A stretch of 64,000 nucleotides of DNA from Halomonas sp. I5-271120 (GCF_030553075.1 NZ_CP130701.1:3348001-3412000); one strand, 5' to 3'. Shown: positions 47,064 through 55,055, counted from the stretch's first letter. Numbers and translations: made by a program. The notes: a model not told the origin generated them from the sequence alone.

Positions 47064-47095
47064 AGTATGGGCGACTTTTCTGAATCTAGGCTGAA
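47064..47095 (-). promoter_or_regulatory. Repeat-type promoter, site D
   Basis: Minus strand TTCAGC (47095-47090), N5, TTCAGA (47084-47079), 9 nt, CATACT. Located about 100 nt upstream of the MerR-type promoter, the same arrangement as sites at 25836-25981. 46811-47299 holds no other feature. Confidence 0.5.
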
Positions 47096-47299
47096 TAGGC
47101 AAGTGAGGTCGCGGTGTGTCGAGCAGTGAGGGGGTGACCTTTCTCCCCAAGATCTGGTCTGGTGCTATTTTGGTAGCAGCCAAAGTGTGCTATCAGGGGT
47201 GGGGTGTGTCTCTTCAACGCAGCTAGCGTTGAAGAGACATCCGGCAATGACTAGGCCAGCAACGATCGGCCTAGTCGGTGACGAACTAATTGGCTAGTT

Positions 47300-47713
47300 T
47301 TATTCGAAGTCCAAGTGCAGGTTATAGCGCTTGGAAACTTCATCAGGGCTTCCCATCGCATTCCCTTCCACTTCCAGAATATAGGTTCCGGGCGCTACTC
47401 GTTTGGTAATCAGGAAGTGACCTCGTTGATCTGAGTCCTTGGAGACGAGGCGCCCTTCTTCGTCGTATAGACTTCCCTGGATATTGACGCTAGCACTAGA
47501 GTCGCTGGCCAGGTGCTCGCTACTGAGCTGTACGATGCTCTCATCGATTACTTGAATTCTATAGCGTTTGGGGTTGGAAGATATGATCTGGCTATCACTC
47601 TCTCCCTCGTTCAACATCAATAGCTCTGACGTCTGATTACCGGTGACGGCAAAGGTCGTCATTGAAAATAGACCTAGCATGGTAGCACCGAGAATAGTGG
47701 CATAACGTTTCAT
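47300..47713 (-). CDS. Periplasmic protein with PPC-like beta domain
   Basis: 137 aa from the ATG at 47713, with a perfect AGGAGG. Signal peptide (about 1-22), then an all-beta domain: NPKRYRIQVIDESIVQLSSE, ASVNIQGSLYDEEGRLVSKD and RVAPGTYILEVEGNA, resembling bacterial pre-peptidase C-terminal (PPC) domains. No Cys or Met cluster. It is behind repeat-type promoter E, and a broken paralogue stands at the matching place after copB at 39047-39247. So it is probably a member of the copper regulon, function unknown. Confidence 0.75.
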   Translation of the reverse strand: MKRYATILGATMLGLFSMTTFAVTGNQTSELLMLNEGESDSQIISSNPKRYRIQVIDESIVQLSSEHLASDSSASVNIQGSLYDEEGRLVSKDSDQRGHFLITKRVAPGTYILEVEGNAMGSPDEVSKRYNLHLDFE

Positions 47714-47744
47714 GATTGACCTCCTTGGCTGTTTGGCAAGAACT

Positions 47745-47776
47745 AGCATGGAGGGGAAAGCTGAAACGGCACTGAA
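47745..47776 (-). promoter_or_regulatory. Repeat-type promoter, site E
   Basis: Minus strand TTCAGT (47776-47771), N5, TTCAGC (47765-47760), 9 nt, CATGCT (47750-47745); 47 nt before the PPC-like start. Confidence 0.6.
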
Positions 47777-47819
47777 AATACACAAAATTGATTTGATATG
47801 ACCTAGCCGTCATTTTTAT

Positions 47820-48059
47820 CTAGCCATACCATGCCATGCAGAGTGTCGAGTGAAGGCTGGAGTATAGGGCATCCTCGACCTTGTCGGGGGTAGCATATTT
47901 CAAGCGATCGAAGAGTATCGAGCCCTGTGAGTGCTCGGCCCTCGGCGATGGCCAGTTCGCCGGGGCATCGTAGCCATCGCTGGCCTGAGCGCCAGCGGCC
48001 ACCAGCATGGCGAGGGTAGAACCGGTACCGATAACGACAGTCTTGGACTTCATGAACAT
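47820..48059 (-). pseudogene. copB: Truncated copB (second locus)
   Basis: Starts MFMKSKTVVIGTGSTLA as in the intact CopB and follows it to about residue 64 (PDKVEDAL), then switches to unrelated sequence and stops. The DNA is nearly identical to the intact gene over this part, so duplication is fairly recent. Confidence 0.85.
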
Positions 48060-48062
48060 CCC

Positions 48063-48328
48063 TTACGCGACTTTGACGACCCGGAACATGCCGGCATCCA
48101 TGTGATAGAGCAGGTGACAGTGGAAGGCCCAGCTGCCCTCGGCATCGGCGGTGATCAGGGCAGATACCCGTTCGCCGGGCTTGAACCACATGTCACCGGT
48201 CTCGAAGCTGATGGTGCGGTCCACCTGGGCCGTGGCCTGACTACTCTGGTCACTACCACCTTTAGTGCCGCCGGCCACGCTGCGGTGGCCGACTAGCCGA
48301 GTGCGATCGCCAGTAATGTCTTGCGTAT
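48063..48328 (-). pseudogene. Chimeric scar: cupredoxin N-terminus joined to CopA C-terminus
   Basis: TAQVDRTISFETGDMWFKPG corresponds to the cupredoxin at 44011-44481; it runs directly into ERVSALITADAEGSWAFHCH and LLYHMDAGMFRVVKVA of CopA. The old start codon is ATA and a stop follows after nine codons, so the full chimera is not made from its native start. A deletion between cupredoxin and copA removed copRS and most of copA in this copy. Confidence 0.85.
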
Positions 48329-48362
48329 GTGGATACCTCCGTTGGCGTCAGTGGAAGGGTCC

Positions 48363-48394
48363 ATTTCTTCGCATCAACCTGAAACGAAGCTGAA
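48363..48394 (-). promoter_or_regulatory. Repeat-type promoter, site F (decaying)
   Basis: Minus strand TTCAGC (48394-48389), N5, TTCAGG (48383-48378), 9 nt, AGAAAT. Exactly 50 nt before the lost start codon of the chimeric gene, as site C is for its intact parent. Confidence 0.5.
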
Positions 48395-48425
48395 ACCGTT
48401 GCCGCTCACTGTCTCACTGAACACC

Positions 48426-48457
48426 TTGACTTGGGGGGTGCACATAGGTTGTAAGTT
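48426..48457 (+). promoter_or_regulatory. Candidate MerR-type promoter for the Spy-like gene
   Basis: TTGACT (48426-48431), long spacer with GGGGGGTGCACATAGG, TAAGTT (48452-48457). Spacer 20 nt. Operator symmetry is weak. Confidence 0.35.
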
Positions 48458-48533
48458 CATAACGGTAGTTCATGCCCCTTGCCCAACCAAAGAAGTCGTC
48501 GTCACTGCGATCATCAAAAATAGGAGAAAGACC

Positions 48534-49049
48534 ATGATCAACTATAAGCAAGTAATCGCCATTGCGCTGGCCTCTGGTCTGGGCATCGCCACCAGCGGTG
48601 CCGCTTCTGCTCACGGGATGCATCAAGGCACCCAGGGAGCTGGCGGCATGATGATGGGCGGCGGCCAAGCTGGCATGGGCCCCGGCATGATGATGGGCGG
48701 TGGCCAAGGTGGCATGATGCCCTGTCCCCTGATGGGCGGTATGGGAGCCATGGGCGGCGCGGCAGCAATGCTCGACGACGAGCAGCTGAGCACCCTGCGC
48801 GAAATGCGCAAGGCACATCGTTCCGCCTACTTTGAGCGGATGGGTGAGATGATGAACCTGCGCGAGGAGATGCTGCTGCTTATGCAGGCTGATCGTCCGG
48901 ATTCAGAGGAGGTAAAGACACTCCATGGTCAGATGGCTGATCTGCACGGCGAGATGATGGCAGACGAGGTACGCATGCGTAACCAGATGCAGGACCTGCT
49001 GACAGACGAGCAGCGAGAGCGGATGCGGCGGGGCAACGCAGCGCAGTAA
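48534..49049 (+). CDS. Spy/CpxP-like periplasmic metal-responsive protein
   Basis: 171 aa from the ATG at 48534 (RBS AGGAGAAAG). Signal peptide (about 1-25), then a Met/Gly-rich segment with repeats GMMMGGGQAGMGPGMMMGGG, a CPLMGGMGAMGG stretch and an alpha-helical Spy-like domain (LSTLREMRKAHRSAYFERMG; RNQMQDLLTDEQRERM). Spy/CpxP-type proteins act as periplasmic chaperones or metal buffers, and Met-rich versions are usual in copper loci. Confidence 0.85.
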   Translation: MINYKQVIAIALASGLGIATSGAASAHGMHQGTQGAGGMMMGGGQAGMGPGMMMGGGQGGMMPCPLMGGMGAMGGAAAMLDDEQLSTLREMRKAHRSAYFERMGEMMNLREEMLLLMQADRPDSEEVKTLHGQMADLHGEMMADEVRMRNQMQDLLTDEQRERMRRGNAAQ

Positions 49050-49225
49050 CGCTCCCCTAACGCTCCCCAATTCCTCTGCGCACTCCGCCAGGCGTGGAGC
49101 GTTTCTTGATATCGCTCCGGGTTGTGCTGGATAGATATGGTTACTCGCCCGCCTAGCGCAGAATGGCCTCGCGATAACGAGGAAATCGCCATGACCGGTC
49201 AGGCCAGACAACCGCATCTCACCCT

Positions 49226-49525
49226 ATGAGGAAGCTTGCTAGCGCTGTTGTTAGCTGTGCTGCTGTTGGTGTCCAGCCTGGCGGCCCAGACGGCCATGCC
49301 GACGGCTGCGACGTGGCCCAGGTCAAGGTGCTCAATAACGCCGATCCCGAGTGTGGCGTCTGTGCGGCCATTTCGACAGTAACCCTCGTCATTACCTACT
49401 ATCAGAATACCCTGGCCGGCATCGGCATCGGCATCGGCATCGGCATCGGCATCGGCATCGGCATCGGCATCCAGGCCGCGGTCGAATTCATCGCCCCGTC
49501 CCCGCTCAAACCTCCAAGATCCTGA
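49226..49525 (+). CDS. Doubtful ORF carrying a (Gly-Ile)9 run
   Basis: 99-codon frame from 49226, no recognised family. A competing frame over the first 60 nt (TTG at 49236 after GAGGA) would encode a much better signal peptide (LALLLAVLLLVSSLAAQTA), so a frameshift is possible. The hexanucleotide array at 49418-49471 lies within it. May be a decayed secreted protein. Confidence 0.25.
   Translation: MRKLASAVVSCAAVGVQPGGPDGHADGCDVAQVKVLNNADPECGVCAAISTVTLVITYYQNTLAGIGIGIGIGIGIGIGIGIQAAVEFIAPSPLKPPRS
49418..49471. repeat. GGCATC hexanucleotide array, 9 copies
   Basis: Nine perfect tandem copies of GGCATC (54 bp). Copy-number change would alter length but not frame. Confidence 0.95.
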
Positions 49526-49592
49526 CGCCCACCCTGGTCACACGATGTCCCCAGCATGTCGGCAGTAATATATTATCGTTAGGAGTCACAAC

Positions 49593-49739
49593 ATGATGTT
49601 GAGCAACGAATGCTTCGCCCTTATGGGCTTGATGGGCTGGCTGATGCCTTTGGCCTTCATGCTGTTTCTGGGCCTCGGCACCGCCGCCTATGCCAAATAT
49701 GTGATCACGTTCCGTCATTCTCAGGAGAATCGCTCGTGA
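49593..49739 (+). CDS. Tiny membrane protein, paralogous to the one at 31940-32074
   Basis: 48 aa; AGGAG precedes the ATG at 49593. Reads ECFALMGLMGWLMPLAFMLF, then the rest of one helix and a basic tail. Shares C-x3-M-G-x-MGW-x-MP with the protein after merA. Its stop overlaps the GTG of the DUF411 gene (GTGA), so they are translationally coupled. Confidence 0.7.
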   Translation: MMLSNECFALMGLMGWLMPLAFMLFLGLGTAAYAKYVITFRHSQENRS

Positions 49740-50176
49740 ACCGCCTCGTCCCTTCGCTGTTCTTCTCTGCCGCCTTGTCACTTGGCACCGGCACCGCCCA
49801 AGCCGGCTTGCCGGGCCAGGCTATCCTTTATAAGAACCCCCAGTGTGGCTGCTGCGACGAGTATGCCCGCCAGCTTGAGGCGCTTGGCGTCAGGGTTGCC
49901 ATCGTAGACGACGTACCAATCGGTCAGGTTAAGGAGCGAGCCGGACTTCCCTACGGACTGGGTTCCTGTCACACCATCGAGATGGGCGAGTATGTCATTG
50001 AGGGTCACGTGCCCTTCGAGGCAGTGGAGCGGCTCTTCGAGGAGCAACCCGACACAGACGGTATGGGCTTGGCGGGTATGCCCATCGGCACCCCGGGTAT
50101 GCCAGGGCTCAAGCAGGAAGAGTGGGATATCTACCAGTTCCGTGACGGTGAGGCACAACCCTTCGTGACATTGTGA
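49736..50176 (+). CDS. DUF411 periplasmic metal-binding protein (copy 2)
   Basis: 146 aa, GTG start at 49736. Signal peptide (TAQA), then YKNPQCGCCDEYARQLEALG (about 32-51), GLGSCHTIEMGEYVIEGHVP and MGLAGMPIGTPGMPG. Same length and layout as copy 1 at 44732-45172 but clearly diverged, so an old duplication. Coupled to the tiny membrane protein before it. Confidence 0.9.
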   Translation: MNRLVPSLFFSAALSLGTGTAQAGLPGQAILYKNPQCGCCDEYARQLEALGVRVAIVDDVPIGQVKERAGLPYGLGSCHTIEMGEYVIEGHVPFEAVERLFEEQPDTDGMGLAGMPIGTPGMPGLKQEEWDIYQFRDGEAQPFVTL

Positions 50177-50345
50177 CTGCTTGAGTCGATGCATCGACGG
50201 TCCGGATGCACGAGCACCCGGACCATATTCATCTTTCAAACGACTATTTGTTATGCGCTAGGCATGGCCGACGTTGCCAGCCAGTATGGGTCGAGTTTCA
50301 CATCCAATGACGAAGCGCCAAAAAATGAAAGCGACCCCTTACAAG

Positions 50346-50375
50346 CCGGCGCCGCCCCTGAAGGCAGCGCCGGCG
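50346..50375. terminator. GC-rich hairpin between convergent DUF411 and radC-like genes
   Basis: GCCGGCGC stem, 14-nt loop, GCGCCGGC stem. T-run is poor in both directions, so termination is only suggested by position. Confidence 0.4.
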
Positions 50376-50393
50376 TTGTGTTTTCGTTGACGT

Positions 50394-50891
50394 TCAGAGG
50401 TATCCAAGCTCTGCAAAGGATGAGCATCCTTCTGTCCCAACCACGATGTGATCGATGATGCGGATTTCCACCAGGCCCAAGGCTTCTGTGAGCCGCTGCG
50501 TGATGCGTCGGTCTGCATCGCTGGGCTCGGGATCGCCAGAGGGGTGGTTGTGAACCAGGATCACCGCAGCAGCATTGCAGGCTAGGGCTTGCTTGACGAC
50601 CTCACGGGGGTAGACGCTCGCCGAATCGATGGTGCCGCGGAAAAGCTCCTCGAAGCAGATCACCCGATGCTGGCAGTCGAGGAATAGGGCACTGAATACT
50701 TCATGCTCATACTCCTGCAACAGCACCTGCAGGTGCTCGAATGCCAGCCCGGGCTTGGTAATCTTGCGTCCCTTGGCCAGTCGTCGGCGAGCGAAGGCTT
50801 TGGCGATGCTCAAGAGCTCCGCTTCGGTCACAGTATCGGTTATGCGATAGGTGCCGGCGGTCTCGCCGGCACTCAGCTTGCAGTGGTTCAT
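50394..50891 (-). CDS. radC: RadC-like JAB/MPN-domain protein
   Basis: 165 aa from the ATG at 50891 (GAGGAG upstream). The JAB metalloprotease motif is complete: VILVHNHPSGDPEPSDADRR (about 113-132), with an upstream catalytic Glu in FEELFRGT. It lacks the N-terminal helix-hairpin-helix of chromosomal RadC, as in short versions borne by phages and integrative elements. Last gene of a minus-strand recombination cluster. Confidence 0.9.
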   Translation of the reverse strand: MNHCKLSAGETAGTYRITDTVTEAELLSIAKAFARRRLAKGRKITKPGLAFEHLQVLLQEYEHEVFSALFLDCQHRVICFEELFRGTIDSASVYPREVVKQALACNAAAVILVHNHPSGDPEPSDADRRITQRLTEALGLVEIRIIDHIVVGTEGCSSFAELGYL

Positions 50892-50902
50892 GATGTTGCT
50901 CC

Positions 50903-51514
50903 TCAGGCCGCCATGACCATGTCCATGCGGCGCTCCAGTTCCTCGTAGAACGCCTCGACCCGCTCGGCGATGGTGCGAATCATCACCTCGTCCCGGTAGG
51001 CCCGCTTCACGAACAGCGGCATGCCCGGCCAGTAGCTGACGAAGTCGATCCACTCCCGCTCGCTGACCCACAGGCCACCCTGGCACTGCGCGACATGCTC
51101 CTGGGGCAGCTCGTCTGCTAACAGCAGCTCGATCTGATACTTGGGCAGCTTGGTTTTTATCTCGACGAGGCCGTTGCCATCCACCAGGCAATCCGGCGAA
51201 TAGCCGACTCCGTGGTTCAAGATGATGCCGACCTGCTCCAGGCGTGGCAGCCCAGCGGATTCGTGATAAAGATCGCGGGCCACCGGCTCCAGCTCGTGGC
51301 CGCGCAGTGTATGAGCATTGCCTTGGAAGGTATCGGAGGGCTCGCCAGTGATGCGCTCACCGATCAGCTGGTGCATGTAGCTCATCGCACCGGCACCGAA
51401 GCCTCCCGGCCCCTTGCCCTTGACCAGCAGAGTCTTCAGTTCGGACATGGTGATGATGCCCAGACGGGCGGCATGCCACTCGGGCGTGCCCTGTTCCAGT
51501 GTCAGGATCTGCAT
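50903..51514 (-). CDS. YqaJ-family (lambda-exonuclease-like) recombination nuclease
   Basis: 203 aa. TLEQGTPEWHAARLGIITMS (about 4-23) is the usual start of YqaJ/Exo proteins; the PD-(D/E)xK core is YSPDCLVDGNGLVEIKTKLP (about 105-124). Such 5'-3' exonucleases partner with single-strand annealing proteins; an ERF-family protein is encoded upstream at 51575-52312. Confidence 0.92.
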   Translation of the reverse strand: MQILTLEQGTPEWHAARLGIITMSELKTLLVKGKGPGGFGAGAMSYMHQLIGERITGEPSDTFQGNAHTLRGHELEPVARDLYHESAGLPRLEQVGIILNHGVGYSPDCLVDGNGLVEIKTKLPKYQIELLLADELPQEHVAQCQGGLWVSEREWIDFVSYWPGMPLFVKRAYRDEVMIRTIAERVEAFYEELERRMDMVMAA

Positions 51515-51574
51515 GACGTTCTCCTTCTCGATGACACGGCATAAGCCAGCGAGGGGAAGCCCCTCGCCAGCCGG

Positions 51575-52312
51575 TCAGTGATGTTGGTGGTTGGGTTGTG
51601 CCCGCTTCTGTAGGGAGGCACGCAGCTTGTCGAAGTCGCTACGTGGCACCTGCTCGGCGTCGCTGTACCTACCGACGAACCATTCCTGAGTCGTCGGGGG
51701 ACAGGCGGCAATCAGCTGCCGGATCTGCCCGGCCTGGAAGGGGGTGACCAGCTTGACCGGGTCAGCGGTCTGACCGTTGTCGTCCTGGCCGCGGGTTGTG
51801 ATGTTGAGCAGGGCACACAGCACGTAGCGCTTGCCGTAGCTAGTGGACGAGCCGAATGCCTGGACGGCGTTCTTGCTGCCGCTGGTATCGGCCGGCAGCA
51901 GCATGCTGGTCTCTTCCCGATGGCCGTCCTGATGCATGAGCACACCGGTGACCTGAATCCCGCGCTCCTGTGTCTGAATGCGAAAGCTCACCGCGAAGCC
52001 GTGTGTCTTCATGATCGGGCGCACGGTATCGACGATGTCTTCCAGAGTGGCGTAGTGGCCGTTGTTGGTTTTCCCGCGCTCGGCGATGCTGGGCAGTTCG
52101 GTCTGCATGGCCGCCATGGCAGCGCTATAGGCCATCAGCGCCTGGCGATCGAGCACGCGCTCCTGCATCTGCAGCAGGCGCTCCATCTTGTCGATATCGA
52201 CCTCAGGGTTGAGGGCGGCCCGCTCGATCACCTGGATGATCGCCGTGCTGTCCGGGATGGCTTGCGTAACCGGTGCTTTGTTGACGGTTTTGGGATGAAT
52301 AGGGGTTGCCAT
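51575..52312 (-). CDS. ERF-family single-strand annealing protein
   Basis: 245 aa. ERF core: MAYSAAMAAMQTELPSIAER (about 60-79), NNGHYATLEDIVDTVRPIMK (about 83-102), and GSSTSYGKRYVLCALLNITT (about 152-171) then a D-D-N-G motif. Anneals complementary DNA strands in a Red-like reaction with the adjacent YqaJ nuclease. Ends in HQHH. Confidence 0.92.
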   Translation of the reverse strand: MATPIHPKTVNKAPVTQAIPDSTAIIQVIERAALNPEVDIDKMERLLQMQERVLDRQALMAYSAAMAAMQTELPSIAERGKTNNGHYATLEDIVDTVRPIMKTHGFAVSFRIQTQERGIQVTGVLMHQDGHREETSMLLPADTSGSKNAVQAFGSSTSYGKRYVLCALLNITTRGQDDNGQTADPVKLVTPFQAGQIRQLIAACPPTTQEWFVGRYSDAEQVPRSDFDKLRASLQKRAQPNHQHH

Positions 52313-52323
52313 AATGGCCTCCG

Positions 52324-52509
52324 TTAGCGATAGCGTTGGATGACGTCAGGGAGTTGTTCGATAGGCACCGGCTCAAGGGACAGGGCCACGCGATAGACGC
52401 GGCCCTTGGCTAGCACGTGGGTCTCTGTTGCGTGTTCGCCGGCCTCCAGCAACTGACGCGTCAGCTGGGTCAGGACACGGCACATTTCGAACGTCATGGG
52501 CGGTTGCAT
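52324..52509 (-). CDS. Small 61-aa protein in the recombination cluster
   Basis: ATG at 52509 has GGAG 6 nt upstream (52515 is the alternative). Reads FEMCRVLTQLTRQLLEAGEH and ends LPDVIQRYR. No family recognised. Closely spaced between the ERF and DUF932 genes on the same strand. Confidence 0.55.
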   Translation of the reverse strand: MQPPMTFEMCRVLTQLTRQLLEAGEHATETHVLAKGRVYRVALSLEPVPIEQLPDVIQRYR

Positions 52510-52605
52510 TGGCATCTCCAGAAACAGTAACGCCCGGCCTTTGAAGGGGCCGGGCGCTATGCCGTGATGAGGGAAAGACTGAGTGGGGATGTCGCTACTG
52601 GGAAA

Positions 52606-53574
52606 TCAGCCCACCAGCGCAAGCGCCGACTCCAGGGCCTTGTCCTTGAGATTGGCTCCCTGGCCAAACCAGGCGGAATCCATGCGGTAATCATTACCAC
52701 GGGCGCGCTTCTCATGGTCCACGTACTCGGTGACCGCGTTTAGCAGCCCCCAGGCGGTGCTTTGCGCCGTGCACAGCCGCGAGCCGCGCCCCTCACCCTG
52801 GAAAAGCTTATGGACGCGATTGAGGGCACGGACGTTGGGCAATTTAGAGGGATCTTCCAGCGGTGCCTCGGTGTTGCAGATCACCGCCTGGAAGTAGGCT
52901 CTCGCTTCCTCCTGGCTGACCTTGCGCTCGGCCAGCGTTTTCAGGCGATACATGAAGTCGTCCCACTGTGAGACAGATATCCCCAACTGCTGCTTGACCA
53001 GCTGAGGACGGAACTCGGTGCTGTGAGACACTTTCACCCCTTGCGACATACCGTCCACGGCAATGGACAGGGTGTTGTTGCATACCACCCGCACCGAGGT
53101 CGGGGTGGCGACGGTGGCCAAAGACCCATCACAGGACGTCGCCAACAGCAGGTAGTCGTTGACCTGGTCCTGGCCCTTCAATGCCCCGCCCAGGCCACTC
53201 TTGGCCAACGCCCAGAACTTGCGACCGCCCTTGAGCACACCGGCAGTCTCGAGCTCATAACCCGCGTATTCCGTCAGATCCCGGTAGAACTCCAATACCT
53301 CTTCTGGCTGAACCACCTTGTAGCGCTGGGAGACCACTGATAGCGGGACCTTGGTGTCTGAGCGATAGAGCACCTTCTGCTCCGGAAAGGAATGGATGCT
53401 CCCCAGGTGGCCCGCGCCATCTGCAATGAAGCGCACTGGAGATTCATCGATGTGCCAATCCATGCCGGCTTGCTGCCGCCAGACTTCCAGCGGCTGGTGA
53501 CGCGAAAGCTGCTGGCCCAGGCCATGCCAGGGGGTGTCACCGACGTAGGCCATGTGTTCGATTTGATGTGCCAT
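52606..53574 (-). CDS. DUF932 phage/plasmid-like protein
   Basis: 322 aa. Begins AYVGDTPWHGLGQQL, with later SVVSQRYKVVQPEEVLEFYR (about 79-98) and TPTSVRVVCNNTLSIAV (about 157-173), the landmarks of DUF932 (TIGR03299). Common on phages, plasmids and integrative elements; function unknown. Start codon follows AGGAGA. Confidence 0.9.
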   Translation of the reverse strand: MAHQIEHMAYVGDTPWHGLGQQLSRHQPLEVWRQQAGMDWHIDESPVRFIADGAGHLGSIHSFPEQKVLYRSDTKVPLSVVSQRYKVVQPEEVLEFYRDLTEYAGYELETAGVLKGGRKFWALAKSGLGGALKGQDQVNDYLLLATSCDGSLATVATPTSVRVVCNNTLSIAVDGMSQGVKVSHSTEFRPQLVKQQLGISVSQWDDFMYRLKTLAERKVSQEEARAYFQAVICNTEAPLEDPSKLPNVRALNRVHKLFQGEGRGSRLCTAQSTAWGLLNAVTEYVDHEKRARGNDYRMDSAWFGQGANLKDKALESALALVG

Positions 53575-53645
53575 GAGAAATCTCCTGAACGAAAAAAAGC
53601 CGGCTGAGTGCCGGCTGATGGGATAAGAGGATGAGTCGTGCCGGG

Positions 53646-53960
53646 TCAGGCCAACTCACGAAACGCGTGGCCACACCCCAGACAGAGCCAGGGGATGCCT
53701 TCTCCGGGAGGGAACAGGTTTACAACTAGGCGATCGCCAGCCGCAGCTCCAGCGATGCCACCTGATGCGCCGGCGACGACAGCGGCAGCGGCTCGGGTGA
53801 GCGGAAATTGTCTGGAAGAGAGCAGGTTTCCGGGAGAGTAGAGCGACCCATAGGCGCCCTGGAGCGTACCGGCCATTGCGCCGGCCGCGATCCCGAGTTT
53901 GCGGGCGCTCTCGAGGTTGATGACGCGCTGCGACTCGCAGCGTAAGCAGGGTGGGGGCAT
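53646..53960 (-). CDS. Small protein with split zinc-ribbon and glycine-zipper core
   Basis: 104 aa, ATG at 53960 with AGGAG upstream. A CxxC at each end (PPCLRCESQ, about 4-10; WLCLGCGHAF, about 92-98) could form one zinc ribbon. Between them is a Gly/Ala-rich hydrophobic region (GIAAGAMAGTLQGAYG; AAVVAGASGGIAGAAAGDRL) resembling glycine zippers. No family recognised. Last upstream member of the recombination cluster. Confidence 0.65.
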   Translation of the reverse strand: MPPPCLRCESQRVINLESARKLGIAAGAMAGTLQGAYGSLYSPGNLLSSRQFPLTRAAAAVVAGASGGIAGAAAGDRLVVNLFPPGEGIPWLCLGCGHAFRELA

Positions 53961-53965
53961 TTCAT

Positions 53966-54737
53966 GTCTCCTGTGACGGCGGTAGAAGCCCGGAAGAGGT
54001 TTGGCTCACAGGAGTGATATAGATTTCAAAAAAAATGGAACAGAACCTTTACATGCAGCTCTGCTACTTTAGTTCTAGCGCCATTTCCGATGGGCCTGTC
54101 GGCAGCGTGCCAGAGTTCCTTCCAGACGTGCTTGTCAGGAGTGTGAGGCCGGGCAGCAGTCATCGCGGCTGACCCACACGATGATGAGGCGGGTGTTTTT
54201 GAGCACGACGTTACGACGTTAGGCACCAAGTTTTTCGAAAAAACAGCCTCAGGAGTGGGCAACAGACGAGATTTGCAGCAGCGAACGTCGTCTTGTCGTG
54301 GACGTTCTGTATATGTCCAGTGAAGGCACATCCGGATCTCAAGTTCTGGATCGTGGCAGATTGCCTATAGCACGATATCTCGATTGTCTAGGTCGCCCAG
54401 CAGCGAGGTCTCTATATCGACCTTATCCAGACCTGAATCCGCAAGGCCAAGCGCCAGGACTGGCTGCTGGCCGCGCCGCTTCTAACGGTCCGGACTGAAA
54501 TCAGTAACCAATCGATTCTCCTGTCTTACTCTGAGGAGGTCGTCATCAGGAACCTTTGGTATGGGGCTCAATCGCCGTGGGTTGGCCAGGGATCGACGCT
54601 GTGCGGTGTTCAGCGAGCATTGCCTGGCGGATCTGGCTGATGGACAGGTGGGCTGGGCATCTGGCCCGCCCTCGGGAGTTTAGCTTGGGCACGTTCCACT
54701 GAACCGAGTCCTGGCGAGGGGGTAGGGTAGTCGTCGG
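53966..54737. other. Gene-poor stretch between recombination cluster and IS66 relic
   Basis: No reading frame with a convincing RBS or recognisable product. A short T-rich stretch and many stop codons in all frames suggest decayed mobile DNA. The promoter for the minus-strand cluster probably lies at 53961-54060 (AAAAAAATGGAAC region). Confidence 0.35.
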
Positions 54738-54960
54738 AAACGCTGGGCGGTGATGACGCGCTACTTAGATGACGGCACATTGCCGATTGAAGGCGACCAA
54801 GTGGAGATTCTGATTCTCCACCTGGTCGCCGGGAAGATCCAACTGGCTGGTCGCCCGGCCACTGCGCATGAGCCCGCAGGCCTCCAACATCATGAGCCTG
54901 AGCCGGCCTACCAAGCTTCACGGCCACGAGCCCCATGCCTACCCTGAAAGGCATACAGGG
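54738..54960 (+). pseudogene. IS66-family TnpC C-terminal remnant
   Basis: RWAVMTRYLDDGTLPIEGDQ, then after a shift SPQASNIMSLSRPTKLHGHE and PHAYL, matching the RYLDDGxLPID...AaxxSLxxsaKxxGhdPhaYL end of IS66 transposases. Frameshifted and without its N-terminal part. Confidence 0.7.
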
Positions 54961-55055
54961 TAGGCTTCCGACCTAGAAAGCCGGTCGGGTCCAAAATCCC
55001 CCTCCAAACTGGCAGGTAACCGCCTAAGTCTCGACACGCGATGAATGCAGATTGG

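Noticed and set aside
49351..49596. Frame with a (His-Arg) run over the GGCATC array
   Set aside because: Any frame over a hexanucleotide array gives a dipeptide run; no RBS or family.
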